From Tissierellia bacterium (GTDB taxonomy: Bacteria > Bacillota > Clostridia > Tissierellales > Tepidimicrobiaceae), in contig JAAYHX010000019.1 of NCBI GenBank assembly GCA_012735215.1, forward strand, positions 1-55,886: a DNA stretch of 55,886 nucleotides. The letters are read 5' to 3'. The notes beneath the pieces were generated by a model. That model worked only from the letters and a program-made list of their open reading frames with translations, ran no database searches and was not told where the DNA came from. This document shows positions 37,885-44,952 of the stretch, in pieces. Each line of letters starts with the position of its first letter. Position 1 is the stretch's first letter. Position numbers and translations under genes: made by a program.

Positions 37885-38511
37885 ATGGGAATATATAAGA
37901 TAACTCCTACTAAGGCAAACTTAATAAAGAGCAAAAATTCCCTAGCATTTGCAAAGAAAGGATATGAGCTTTTAGACAGGAAGAGGACTTTGCTTATAAG
38001 GGAAATGATGTCTTTAATAGATGAGGCTAGCAATTTGCAGGAGGAAATCGAAACAGAATTTAGCAAAGCCTATGATGCTTTGAAACTAGCCAATATTACT
38101 ATGGGGACAGAAAACGTAGAGGAAATAGCCAGATCCATTGAAAAGGAGAAGGATTTTACAATACTCACTAAATCGGTTATGGGTGTGGAAATTCCTCATA
38201 TAAAATATGAAGAGGATTCCCTAACTGCTGAATACGGATTTTTTAGAACCAATCCAGCCTTTGATAAGGCAGTATTAAGCTTTAATAATATAAGAAAGCT
38301 TATATACAAGCTAGCTGAAGTGGAGAATTCAGTATACAAACTGGCAATGGAGATTAAAAAGACTCAGAAGAGGACTAACGCCTTGGAAAAAATCCAAATA
38401 CCTAAATATTCTAGTACTATTAAGTATATTGAAGAGGTGTTGGAAGAAAAGGAAAGGGAGGATTTTTTCAGGCTTAAGAGAATAAAGGGTAAGGGAGACA
38501 AGATCCAATAG
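37885..38511 (+). CDS. V-type ATPase subunit D
   Basis: A 208-residue helical hairpin protein, the central shaft of the rotor. The N-terminal ITPTKANLIKSKNSLAFAKKGYELLDRKRTLL and C-terminal TQKRTNALEKIQIPKYSSTIKYIEEVLEEKERE are diagnostic. It closes the operon; its stop codon lies in the terminator stem. Confidence 0.94.
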   Translation: MGIYKITPTKANLIKSKNSLAFAKKGYELLDRKRTLLIREMMSLIDEASNLQEEIETEFSKAYDALKLANITMGTENVEEIARSIEKEKDFTILTKSVMGVEIPHIKYEEDSLTAEYGFFRTNPAFDKAVLSFNNIRKLIYKLAEVENSVYKLAMEIKKTQKRTNALEKIQIPKYSSTIKYIEEVLEEKEREDFFRLKRIKGKGDKIQ

Positions 38512-38530
38512 CTCTTTGCTATTGGGTTTT
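38503..38530 (+). terminator. terminator of the V-type ATPase operon
   Basis: Stem ATCCAATAG with CTATTGGGT (38503-38511, 38519-38527), one T-G pair, then TTTTCTCC. The left arm includes the stop of the last gene. Confidence 0.65.
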
Positions 38531-38564
38531 CTCCACATTTTACGTTTATTGGAAATAATGTGAA

Positions 38565-38593
38565 TTGACAATTAGACAAAAAAGTAGTAAAAT
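38565..38593 (+). promoter_or_regulatory. promoter of tRNA-Arg-tadA-tRNA-Ser
   Basis: TTGACA (38565-38570) and TAAAAT (38588-38593) are spaced 17, with a start near 38600, about 15 bases before the tRNA. Confidence 0.75.
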
Positions 38594-38614
38594 ATTGTAT
38601 TGAAATAGCAGTGT

Positions 38615-38691
38615 GCATCCGTAGCTCAGTAGGATAGAGCAGCGCCCTCCTAAGGCGTGTGTCGGGGGTTCGAATCCTCTCGGGTGCACCA
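38615..38691 (+). tRNA. tRNA-Arg (anticodon CCU)
   Basis: Acceptor arms GCATCCG/CGGGTGC, D arm TAGCTCAGTAGGATAGAGC, anticodon loop CTCCTAA with CCT at 38649-38651, T loop GGTTCGAATCC and an encoded CCA (38689-38691). It reads AGG, a codon used often in this window. Confidence 0.96.
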
Positions 38692-38712
38692 TATTTATTT
38701 TTGGTGATTATT

Positions 38713-39165
38713 ATGGATGAATATTTTATGAGATTGGCATTAGATGAAGCTTATAAGGCATATAGCACCTATGAAGTACCAGTAGGTGCTGTTATTGTTA
38801 ATAATGGGAAAATAATTGGAGCTGGATACAATCAAAGAGAAACTTTAAAGGATCCTACAGCCCATGCAGAAATAATTGCCATTAGAAAAGCAAGTCAAAG
38901 CTTAGGTGGATGGAGACTCTTGGATTCAACCATGTATGTGACCTTAGAGCCCTGCCCCATGTGTGCAGGTGCTATTATCAACTCTAGAATTAGCCGTCTC
39001 GTTATAGGAGCCATGGATCCAAAAAGGGGATGTTGTGGTTCTGTCATGAATTTGTTAAACAACTCACATTTTAACCACAAGGTGGAAATTACCTACGGAG
39101 TTTTAGAAGAAGAATCCAGTAAGCTCATAAAAGATTTTTTTAAGAAGTTAAGAGAGGAAAAATAA
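38713..39165 (+). CDS. tadA: tRNA adenosine deaminase TadA
   Basis: A 150-residue zinc deaminase that turns A34 into inosine in tRNA-Arg(ACG). The zinc site is complete: HAE (His51, Glu53) and PCPMC (Cys81, Cys84). ATG 38713 follows GGTGATT; the frame opens earlier at 38659 but that runs through the tRNA. The gene is packed between tRNA-Arg(CCU) and tRNA-Ser(CGA), with 1 base to the latter. Confidence 0.95.
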   Translation: MDEYFMRLALDEAYKAYSTYEVPVGAVIVNNGKIIGAGYNQRETLKDPTAHAEIIAIRKASQSLGGWRLLDSTMYVTLEPCPMCAGAIINSRISRLVIGAMDPKRGCCGSVMNLLNNSHFNHKVEITYGVLEEESSKLIKDFFKKLREEK

Positions 39166-39166
39166 T

Positions 39167-39257
39167 GGAGAGATGACCGAGCTGGCTGAAGGTGGTGGTC
39201 TCGAAAACCATTGTGCAAGAAATTGCACCGGGGGTTCGAATCCCCCTCTCTCCGCCA
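39167..39257 (+). tRNA. tRNA-Ser (anticodon CGA)
   Basis: A 91-base type II tRNA with the long variable arm (TTGTGCAAGAAATTGCACC region). Acceptor GGAGAGA/TCTCTCC, anticodon loop CTCGAAA with CGA at 39202-39204, T loop GGTTCGAATCC and encoded CCA. It begins 1 base after the tadA stop, so it must be cut from the tadA message. Confidence 0.95.
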
Positions 39258-39305
39258 TAATTTTGTTAAGAATTGAACACAAATTTTTGACAATTCAAAA
39301 ATTTC

Positions 39306-39334
39306 TTGACATAGTGAAATATGAATATTATACT
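39306..39334 (+). promoter_or_regulatory. promoter of the DUF1622 gene
   Basis: TTGACA (39306-39311) and TATACT (39329-39334), spaced 17; a leader of about 80 bases follows. Confidence 0.78.
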
Positions 39335-39379
39335 AATGATATCAAATAAAAATAAACTGATATTGATAAGGAGGTATTG

Positions 39380-39427
39380 ATGGCCATTAGTGATTCAACC
39401 GGAATTATAAGGAGAGGTTCTATATGA
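39380..39427 (+). CDS. 15-residue upstream peptide overlapping the DUF1622 gene
   Basis: After AAGGAGG a short frame reads MAISDSTGIIRRGSI and stops at TGA 39425-39427, overlapping ATG 39424 of the next gene. The ribosome site of that next gene (AAGGAGAGG) lies inside this frame. It may be a leader peptide coupling translation. No peptide function can be read; it may also be chance. Confidence 0.45.
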   Translation: MAISDSTGIIRRGSI

Positions 39428-39813
39428 TAATAGAACATTTTTTGGAAATCATTATACCTTATTTAGCTGCACTATTAGAAACTGCAGGTGTAATAGTTAT
39501 AGTCATGTCTTCTGTTGGAGCTATAAGGAGGCTAATAGCTGAAAATCTTGATTATTCTAAAGATGAGATAAAAATCAAACTGTCTAAGGGATTGGCTTTG
39601 GCTTTAGAATTCAAATTAGGAGCAGAGATTATAAAAACTATATTAATTAGAAGTTTAGATGAATTTTATATATTAGCTGCAGTAACTATTATGAGAATGC
39701 TAATAGGTTTTGTTATACATTCAGAAGTTAAATCCCAACATGATGCAATGAATGAAGGTCAAGATGAAAAAAAGGAAAAAAACACAGAAGAAAAAATTAA
39801 AAAGGTTATTTAG
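39424..39813 (+). CDS. DUF1622 membrane protein
   Basis: A 129-residue membrane protein with about three helices and the DUF1622 pattern: LETAGVIVIVMSSVGAIRR, LSKGLALALEFKLGAEIIKTI, ILAAVTIMRMLIGFVIHSEV. Function unknown. A charged C-terminal tail rich in Glu and Lys faces the cytoplasm. Its ATG overlaps a 15-codon upstream frame. It has its own promoter and terminator. Confidence 0.82.
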   Translation: MIIEHFLEIIIPYLAALLETAGVIVIVMSSVGAIRRLIAENLDYSKDEIKIKLSKGLALALEFKLGAEIIKTILIRSLDEFYILAAVTIMRMLIGFVIHSEVKSQHDAMNEGQDEKKEKNTEEKIKKVI

Positions 39814-39836
39814 AGGAGGAATCTTCCTCCTTTTTT
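39814..39836 (+). terminator. terminator of the DUF1622 gene
   Basis: A 7-bp stem AGGAGGA with TCCTCCT (39814-39820, 39825-39831) and a TTTTTT tail, right after the stop codon. Confidence 0.82.
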
Positions 39837-39981
39837 AATTTTTTGATCTTATTCTCTTATCTTGCTTCTCTTAAACTTATGTGTTATTAAGAAAAATTGA
39901 AAAAGAAGGAGAAAAATTGGGAAAATTTGTCATATATTAGAATAAGGATGAAATATAAATGGTTAACATAATATTTTATCC

Positions 39982-40010
39982 TTGAATAATATGCAGCTGG
40001 GTGGTATATT
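39982..40010 (+). promoter_or_regulatory. promoter of hsp20
   Basis: TTGAAT (39982-39987) and TATATT (40005-40010), spaced 17. The predicted start near 40017 lies directly before the CtsR box. Upstream, 39837-39981 is AT-rich without other features I can support. Confidence 0.65.
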
Positions 40011-40018
40011 AAAAGAAA

Positions 40019-40035
40019 GGTCAAAGTAAGTCAAA
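40019..40035 (+). promoter_or_regulatory. CtsR operator of hsp20
   Basis: GGTCAAA-GTA-AGTCAAA is a near-exact match to the CtsR heptad direct repeat RGTCAAA-NAN-RGTCAAA (the spacer GTA fits NAN only at the last two positions loosely). It lies just after the predicted start, so CtsR would block hsp20 in the absence of heat stress. No ctsR gene lies in the window. Confidence 0.82.
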
Positions 40036-40067
40036 GTTAAACCATATTATATAAGGAGGTTGATCTA

Positions 40068-40532
40068 ATGTTTGGTATGACACCTTATAGAGGCAGAAAG
40101 AGTTTAGCAAGAAGAAGATGGATGGACCTAGATGATATGTTTGACAATATGGTTGACTATATGTTTAATAATATCTTCAATGAGAAAGGATACAATCTAC
40201 TAGCCCATAGTCCAATGAAGGTAGACATCAAGGAATATGAGGATAAATATCTATTAGAAGCAGAGCTACCTGGAGTAAATAAGGAAGATATAAATGTGGA
40301 AATAAGAGATGATATCTTAACCATATGGGTGGAAAGGAAGGAAGAAATTAAAGAAGAAAGAGAAAACTACATTAGGAGGGAAAGAAGATACGGTTCCCTA
40401 AGAAGAAGTTTCCCAGTAGATGATGTAGAACAGGATAAGATTGAAGCTAGATTTGAAAACGGAATTTTATACTTAGACCTACCTAAAAGAAAAGATGCAA
40501 GGGATAAGGTAAACAGGATACAAATAAGATAG
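40068..40532 (+). CDS. small heat-shock protein, Hsp20 family
   Basis: A 154-residue ATP-independent chaperone. An N-terminal arm (1-45) is followed by an alpha-crystallin domain (about 48-140) with VDIKEYEDKYLLEAELPGV and FENGILYLDLPK, and a C-terminal IQI motif (I-x-I) used for oligomer assembly. AAGGAGG precedes the ATG. The CtsR box upstream indicates heat or protein-stress control. Terminator at 40543. Confidence 0.94.
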   Translation: MFGMTPYRGRKSLARRRWMDLDDMFDNMVDYMFNNIFNEKGYNLLAHSPMKVDIKEYEDKYLLEAELPGVNKEDINVEIRDDILTIWVERKEEIKEERENYIRRERRYGSLRRSFPVDDVEQDKIEARFENGILYLDLPKRKDARDKVNRIQIR

Positions 40533-40542
40533 TATTTCAGAA

Positions 40543-40568
40543 AGGCACCAATTGGTGCCTATTTTTTA
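40543..40568 (+). terminator. terminator of hsp20
   Basis: A perfect palindrome with stem AGGCACC/GGTGCCT (40543-40549, 40554-40560), loop AATT, then ATTTTTT. Confidence 0.88.
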
Positions 40569-40662
40569 TTCATTTAAAATATTCTAAATATACTATATAT
40601 TAATTAAATTTTCTGTTATAATTTATTTGTAGCTTGTACCACAACTAGGAGGTGTATATACC

Positions 40663-42435
40663 ATGAAAATGCTTTTGACAGGCAACGAAGCTATAGCAAG
40701 AGGTGCCTATGAAGCTGGATGTTTAGTAGCCTGTGCTTACCCAGGAACTCCAAGTACTGAAATCCTGGAAAACGTTTCCAAGTATAAAGAAATCAAATCA
40801 GAATGGTCTACAAATGAAAAGGTAGCTCTAGAAGTGGCAGCTGGGGCAGCTATAGCCGGAGCTAGAGCCTTAGCTTCTATGAAGCACGTAGGCCTTAATG
40901 TAGCAGCAGATCCATTGTTTACTATAGCCTATGAAGGTGTTAATGGAGGTCTTGTTATAATTACTGCTGATGAGCCTGGAATGCATAGTTCTCAAAATGA
41001 GCAAGATAACAGGATATATGCTTATCATGCTAAGATAGCAATGGTTGAACCATCAGATAGCCAGGAATGCAAGGACTTTGTGAAAGAAGCATTCAATATC
41101 AGTGAAACCTATGATACTCCTGTGTTAGTAAGGGTTACAACCAGAGTTTGCCACAGTAAGAGCATAGTGGAACTTGAAGAGAGAATTGATGCAAAGGTTA
41201 AGGATTATGCAAAGGATACCAGTAAGTACATAATGGTACCAGCTAATTCTAAAAGAAAACATGTGGAAATAGAAAATGAAAGAATTCCTAAGTTGAGAGA
41301 TTACTCAAATTCAACCCTTCTAAATAGAATAGAGTATAACAGTAAAAAGATTGGAATTATAACTAGCGGTATATCCTATCATCATGCAAAAGAGGTCTTT
41401 GGTCAGGAGGCTTCATACTTAAAGATTGGATTTAGCTATCCTCTACCTGATAAGCTTATAAGAGAATTTGCAGAACAGGTAGAAACCCTATATGTAATTG
41501 AAGAAAATGAACCATATATAGAGACCTTTGTAAGGTCCATGGGAATAGATTGTATAGGCAAGGACCTACTTCCTCTTTGTGGGGAATTAAGTCCTGAAAT
41601 CATCAGGAAGGCCTTGCTTAAGGAAGAGGATCAGGAAGCTTATACATTGGATATGAGTATACCAATGAGACCACCAGCTCTATGTGCTGGATGTCCTCAT
41701 AGGGGAATCTTCTATGAAGTAGGCAAGTATAAGGATAAGATAATATCTACTACAGATATAGGATGTTATACCTTAGGCATGGCTCCACCCCTTGGAGTAG
41801 GCGATACATGCATATGTATGGGAGCGGGTATAACTGCAGGCATAGGATTTGATAGGGTTAATGAGTTGGCTGAAAGGGGCAAGAAGGTATTTGGATTTGT
41901 AGGGGATTCTACATTCTTCCATTCAGGAATTACTGGCCTTATTGATGCAGTGTACAATGGTTCAGATATGACCGTTGTAATACTTGACAATAGGATAACT
42001 GCTATGACAGGCCATCAGGAAAATCCAGGAACAGGCAAAAACATAGTTGGACTGGAAGCACCTATGGTGGATATTGAAACCTTAGTAAAGGCTATAGGAG
42101 TTAAGGAGGAAAACATTAGAGTAGTAGATCCATATAAGCTAGATGAAACCAAGAAGGCCGTTAAGGACGCTTATGAATCTGATGAATTATTTGTAATAAT
42201 TACAAAGCAGCCTTGTGCCTTGATCAAGGAAGTTCAGAGGGAAAGAAGAGGTTTACACTGCCAGGTAAATCAAGAAAAGTGTAGGAAGTGTAAAGCTTGC
42301 TTAAGAATTGGATGTCCAGCCATTTCATTTGACGGAGAAATTGTAACCATAGATGAAACTCAGTGTAATGGATGTACAATATGCCTTCAGGTATGTCCAT
42401 TTAATGCAATAGAATACTTTGATGAAAGAAGGTGA
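40663..42435 (+). CDS. iorA: indolepyruvate ferredoxin oxidoreductase, alpha subunit
   Basis: A 590-residue subunit that oxidises aryl pyruvates (from Trp, Phe, Tyr) to acyl-CoA plus CO2, reducing ferredoxin. The N-terminal pyruvate-type domain starts LLTGNEAIARGAYEAGC. The TPP site is GDSTFFHSG...VILDN, and the C-terminal ferredoxin part has two [4Fe-4S] sites (CRKCKACLRIGCP and CNGCTICLQVCP). AGGAGG precedes the ATG. It is followed by iorB at 5 bases. With the aminotransferase this supports amino-acid fermentation. A TATAAT at 40617-40622 is a possible -10. Confidence 0.95.
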   Translation: MKMLLTGNEAIARGAYEAGCLVACAYPGTPSTEILENVSKYKEIKSEWSTNEKVALEVAAGAAIAGARALASMKHVGLNVAADPLFTIAYEGVNGGLVIITADEPGMHSSQNEQDNRIYAYHAKIAMVEPSDSQECKDFVKEAFNISETYDTPVLVRVTTRVCHSKSIVELEERIDAKVKDYAKDTSKYIMVPANSKRKHVEIENERIPKLRDYSNSTLLNRIEYNSKKIGIITSGISYHHAKEVFGQEASYLKIGFSYPLPDKLIREFAEQVETLYVIEENEPYIETFVRSMGIDCIGKDLLPLCGELSPEIIRKALLKEEDQEAYTLDMSIPMRPPALCAGCPHRGIFYEVGKYKDKIISTTDIGCYTLGMAPPLGVGDTCICMGAGITAGIGFDRVNELAERGKKVFGFVGDSTFFHSGITGLIDAVYNGSDMTVVILDNRITAMTGHQENPGTGKNIVGLEAPMVDIETLVKAIGVKEENIRVVDPYKLDETKKAVKDAYESDELFVIITKQPCALIKEVQRERRGLHCQVNQEKCRKCKACLRIGCPAISFDGEIVTIDETQCNGCTICLQVCPFNAIEYFDERR

Positions 42436-42440
42436 TACTG

Positions 42441-43037
42441 ATGACAACTAGCATATTATTAGTAGGAGTTGGTGGTCAAGGAACTATATTAGTTTCAAAA
42501 ATCCTTTCTCAAGGATTAATGAAAAAAGGTTATGATGTTAAGATGTCAGAAATCCATGGAATGTCCCAAAGGGGAGGAAGCGTTACAACCCAGATAAAGT
42601 TTGGAGAAAAGGTATACTCTCCTTCCATAGGGATGGCAGAAGCTGATATACTTGTATCCTTTGAAAAACTGGAAGCAGCTAGATATTTGCCCTTCCTCAA
42701 AAAGGGAGGTACACTTATCGTAAACGATACGGAAATGTATCCTCTTCCAGTACTTACAGGAGCAGCAGAATATCCAAAAGGAATCATAGACAAGCTTCTA
42801 GAAACAGTAGAGGATACTAGGGTTATAAAGGCCAGTGAAATAGCGGAGGAATTGGGAGAACCTAGATGTCAGAACATAGTGATACTTGGATCCATGGTTA
42901 AATCCTTAGGCCTTGATGAGATAGATTGGATTGAACTGATAAAAGAAAACTTGCCTGAAAGGGTACATGAAGTAAATATTAAAGCTTTTGAAAAGGGTTT
43001 GGAAGCTGCAAGCCTTTATGTTAAAACAGAAGCTTAA
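42441..43037 (+). CDS. iorB: indolepyruvate ferredoxin oxidoreductase, beta subunit
   Basis: A 198-residue gamma-domain partner of IorA, with the family pattern ILLVGVGGQGTILVSKILSQGL and EIHGMSQRGGSVTTQIKFGE. It completes the active heterodimer. ATG 42441 is preferred because AAGGTGAT lies before it; the frame-opening GTG at 42432 overlaps the end of iorA and the ribosome site. Ends at a strong bidirectional terminator. Confidence 0.94.
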   Translation: MTTSILLVGVGGQGTILVSKILSQGLMKKGYDVKMSEIHGMSQRGGSVTTQIKFGEKVYSPSIGMAEADILVSFEKLEAARYLPFLKKGGTLIVNDTEMYPLPVLTGAAEYPKGIIDKLLETVEDTRVIKASEIAEELGEPRCQNIVILGSMVKSLGLDEIDWIELIKENLPERVHEVNIKAFEKGLEAASLYVKTEA

Positions 43038-43039
43038 CA

Positions 43040-43079
43040 AAAAAAGGGACATATTTACCGTATAATATGTCCCTTTTTT
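43040..43079. terminator. bidirectional terminator of iorAB and pncB
   Basis: A 15-bp perfect stem (43040-43054 with 43065-43079) starts with A6 and ends with T6, so it works on both strands for the convergent genes. Confidence 0.9.
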
Positions 43080-44534
43080 CTATCTGTATTTATTTAGCAG
43101 ATCAGCTCTTAACTGCCATAGGGGTTCAGATAGGTCTACAAAATATTCATGGGGCTTTTCAAATCTTTTTACTTCATCCCATAGGGTACCTACCTGTTCT
43201 CTGCAATAGTCTTTTATCTCATGTATGGATGGTGAAGTATATACTTGTTTTCCTTTATCGAATATTTTTACTAATAATTTTCTAGCATAGAAATTTCTTA
43301 CTGTTTTCCTCTTCCAGGTGTAGAGAGGATGGAATATTTCATAGGGCTTTGTATCATCAATAACCTCATCATGGAGGGTTACCACATCTGCAATAGCCAT
43401 ATTTGAGTTTCTATCATATAATCTATATAATTGCTTAAATCCCGGGTTTGTTATCTTGCCAACATTTTCACTGACCTTAATCTTTGGAATTATCTTCCCA
43501 TCTATTTCAACTGCAGTTAGCTTGTAAACACCACCGAAAATAGGATCTGATTTAGCCGTTATGAGTCTTTCTCCTACACCAAAGGAATCTATTTTTGCCC
43601 CTTGATTTAGTAAGTCCCTAATTAAGTACTCATCTAACCCACTGGAAGCAACAATTGGGCAGTCTTCAAAACCTGCCTCATCTAACATCCTTCTGGCCTT
43701 CTTAGATAGATATGCAATATCCCCACTGTCAATTCTTATACCAGCAGGTCTATATCCTCTTGGGACAACTTCTTCTTTGAAGACCTTTATTGCATTGGGA
43801 ACACCGGATTGTAATACATTGTATGTATCCACCAGTAGTACACAGTTATCTGGATAGAGTCTAGCATAGGTTCTAAAAGCATCCAATTCTGTAGGGAACA
43901 TTTGAACCCAACTATGGGCCATAGTACCTAGAGCAGGAATATTAAAGTCCCTATCTACAATAGTACAAGAACTTCCTGCAACTCCTCCAATATAGGCAGC
44001 CCTTGCTCCTAAAATGGCTCCTTCGTATCCCTGTGCCCTTCTTGCACCAAATTCCATTACAGGACGACCTTGAGCAGCTCTTACTATTCTATTGGCCTTA
44101 GTAGCAATAAGGCTTTGGTGGTTGACGGTTATAAGTATCATGGTTTCAACAATTTGAGCTTGTATTATAGGACCTTTTACAATGACTAAGGGTTCTCCTG
44201 GGAATATAGGTGTTCCTTCGGGGATTGCCCAAACATCACATTCAAACTTGAAGTTTGCTAGGTAGTCTAGAAAATCTTCATTAAACATCTTCTTTGACTT
44301 GAAATATTCAATATCCTCTTGAGAGAATTTTAGATTTTTAAGATATTCTATTAGCTGTTCTACTCCTGCCATTATTGCAAATCCACCATCATCAGGAATA
44401 GACCTAAAAAACATATCAAAACAGGCAATTACATCCCTCATGCCGCTTTCAAAATACCCATTAGCCATGGTGAACTCATAAAAGTCCGACAGCATACTTA
44501 AGTTTTTCTTTTCTTTCCAATCAATACTATTCAT
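43080..44534 (-). CDS. pncB: nicotinate phosphoribosyltransferase
   Basis: A 484-residue enzyme of NAD salvage that joins nicotinate and PRPP to form nicotinate mononucleotide, using ATP. Traits: LSDFYEFTMANGYF at the start, FGARRAQGYEGAILGARAAYIGG, and IRIDSGDIAYLSKKARRMLDEAG in the middle. ATG 44534 follows AAAGGAG. NiaR, encoded at 25.6 kb, is a likely regulator; repeated GTCTTTT units lie between promoter and gene. The gene has its own promoter at 44579-44606. Confidence 0.93.
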   Translation of the reverse strand: MNSIDWKEKKNLSMLSDFYEFTMANGYFESGMRDVIACFDMFFRSIPDDGGFAIMAGVEQLIEYLKNLKFSQEDIEYFKSKKMFNEDFLDYLANFKFECDVWAIPEGTPIFPGEPLVIVKGPIIQAQIVETMILITVNHQSLIATKANRIVRAAQGRPVMEFGARRAQGYEGAILGARAAYIGGVAGSSCTIVDRDFNIPALGTMAHSWVQMFPTELDAFRTYARLYPDNCVLLVDTYNVLQSGVPNAIKVFKEEVVPRGYRPAGIRIDSGDIAYLSKKARRMLDEAGFEDCPIVASSGLDEYLIRDLLNQGAKIDSFGVGERLITAKSDPIFGGVYKLTAVEIDGKIIPKIKVSENVGKITNPGFKQLYRLYDRNSNMAIADVVTLHDEVIDDTKPYEIFHPLYTWKRKTVRNFYARKLLVKIFDKGKQVYTSPSIHEIKDYCREQVGTLWDEVKRFEKPHEYFVDLSEPLWQLRADLLNKYR

Positions 44535-44555
44535 TAATAATAACTCCTTTTTGAT

Positions 44556-44606
44556 ATTGTCTTTTGTCTTTTGTTACTATTATATCTCATAAAAATCAAA
44601 ATTCAA
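44556..44606 (-). promoter_or_regulatory. pncB promoter and candidate NiaR repeats
   Basis: On the minus strand TTGAAT (44606-44601) and TATAAT (44584-44579), spaced 16. Downstream, ACAAAAG is repeated directly (ACAAAAGACAAAAGAC, about 44559-44574), placed as an operator would be. That NiaR binds here is inference from gene context. Confidence 0.5.
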
Positions 44607-44620
44607 TGAATTTTTACATA

Positions 44621-44651
44621 TAGTTAGGCGCACCTTAGGTGCGCCTAACTA
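44621..44651. terminator. long GC-rich hairpin between feoC and pncB
   Basis: A perfect 14-bp stem TAGTTAGGCGCACC with its complement (44621-44634, 44638-44651), loop TTA. No T-run follows on either strand, so it is an imperfect terminator for feoABC or a processing or repeat-like element. Confidence 0.5.
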
Positions 44652-44677
44652 TTGAGATATGTGAAATTTGGAAGGGA

Positions 44678-44935
44678 TTAGTTATTTAATATTTTTTCAC
44701 CTTTTTCTGTAATTATTATAGTATTTAATGGTACCTTGTTACAAAGGCTAGCAAAGGAACAGCCCTTACATTTATAATTACAATCCTTAGTAGAGTCTTC
44801 CTTTATATATCCCATTTCAGACAGCTGGGAAAAAGCATGTTCTATTACATCCTCTGTAGTATTAAGCTTTTCAGCAATCTTAGACTTAGATATATATTTT
44901 TCTTCTGTTAACATTCTCAATATTTCCTTTAGCAA
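44678..44935 (-). CDS. FeoC-like transcriptional regulator with cysteine cluster
   Basis: An 85-residue winged-helix protein (about 1-48, SKSKIAEKLNTTEDVIEHAFSQL) with a cysteine-rich wing CNYKCKGCSFASLC (four Cys), as in FeoC proteins that bind an Fe-S cluster, and a C-terminal ITEKGEKIL. It probably senses iron or oxygen and acts on FeoB. Start TTG 44935 after GAGGAG; the nearby ATG is out of frame. Last gene of feoAB. Confidence 0.85.
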   Translation of the reverse strand: MLKEILRMLTEEKYISKSKIAEKLNTTEDVIEHAFSQLSEMGYIKEDSTKDCNYKCKGCSFASLCNKVPLNTIIITEKGEKILNN

Positions 44936-44952
44936 ATCATCAGCTCCTCATA

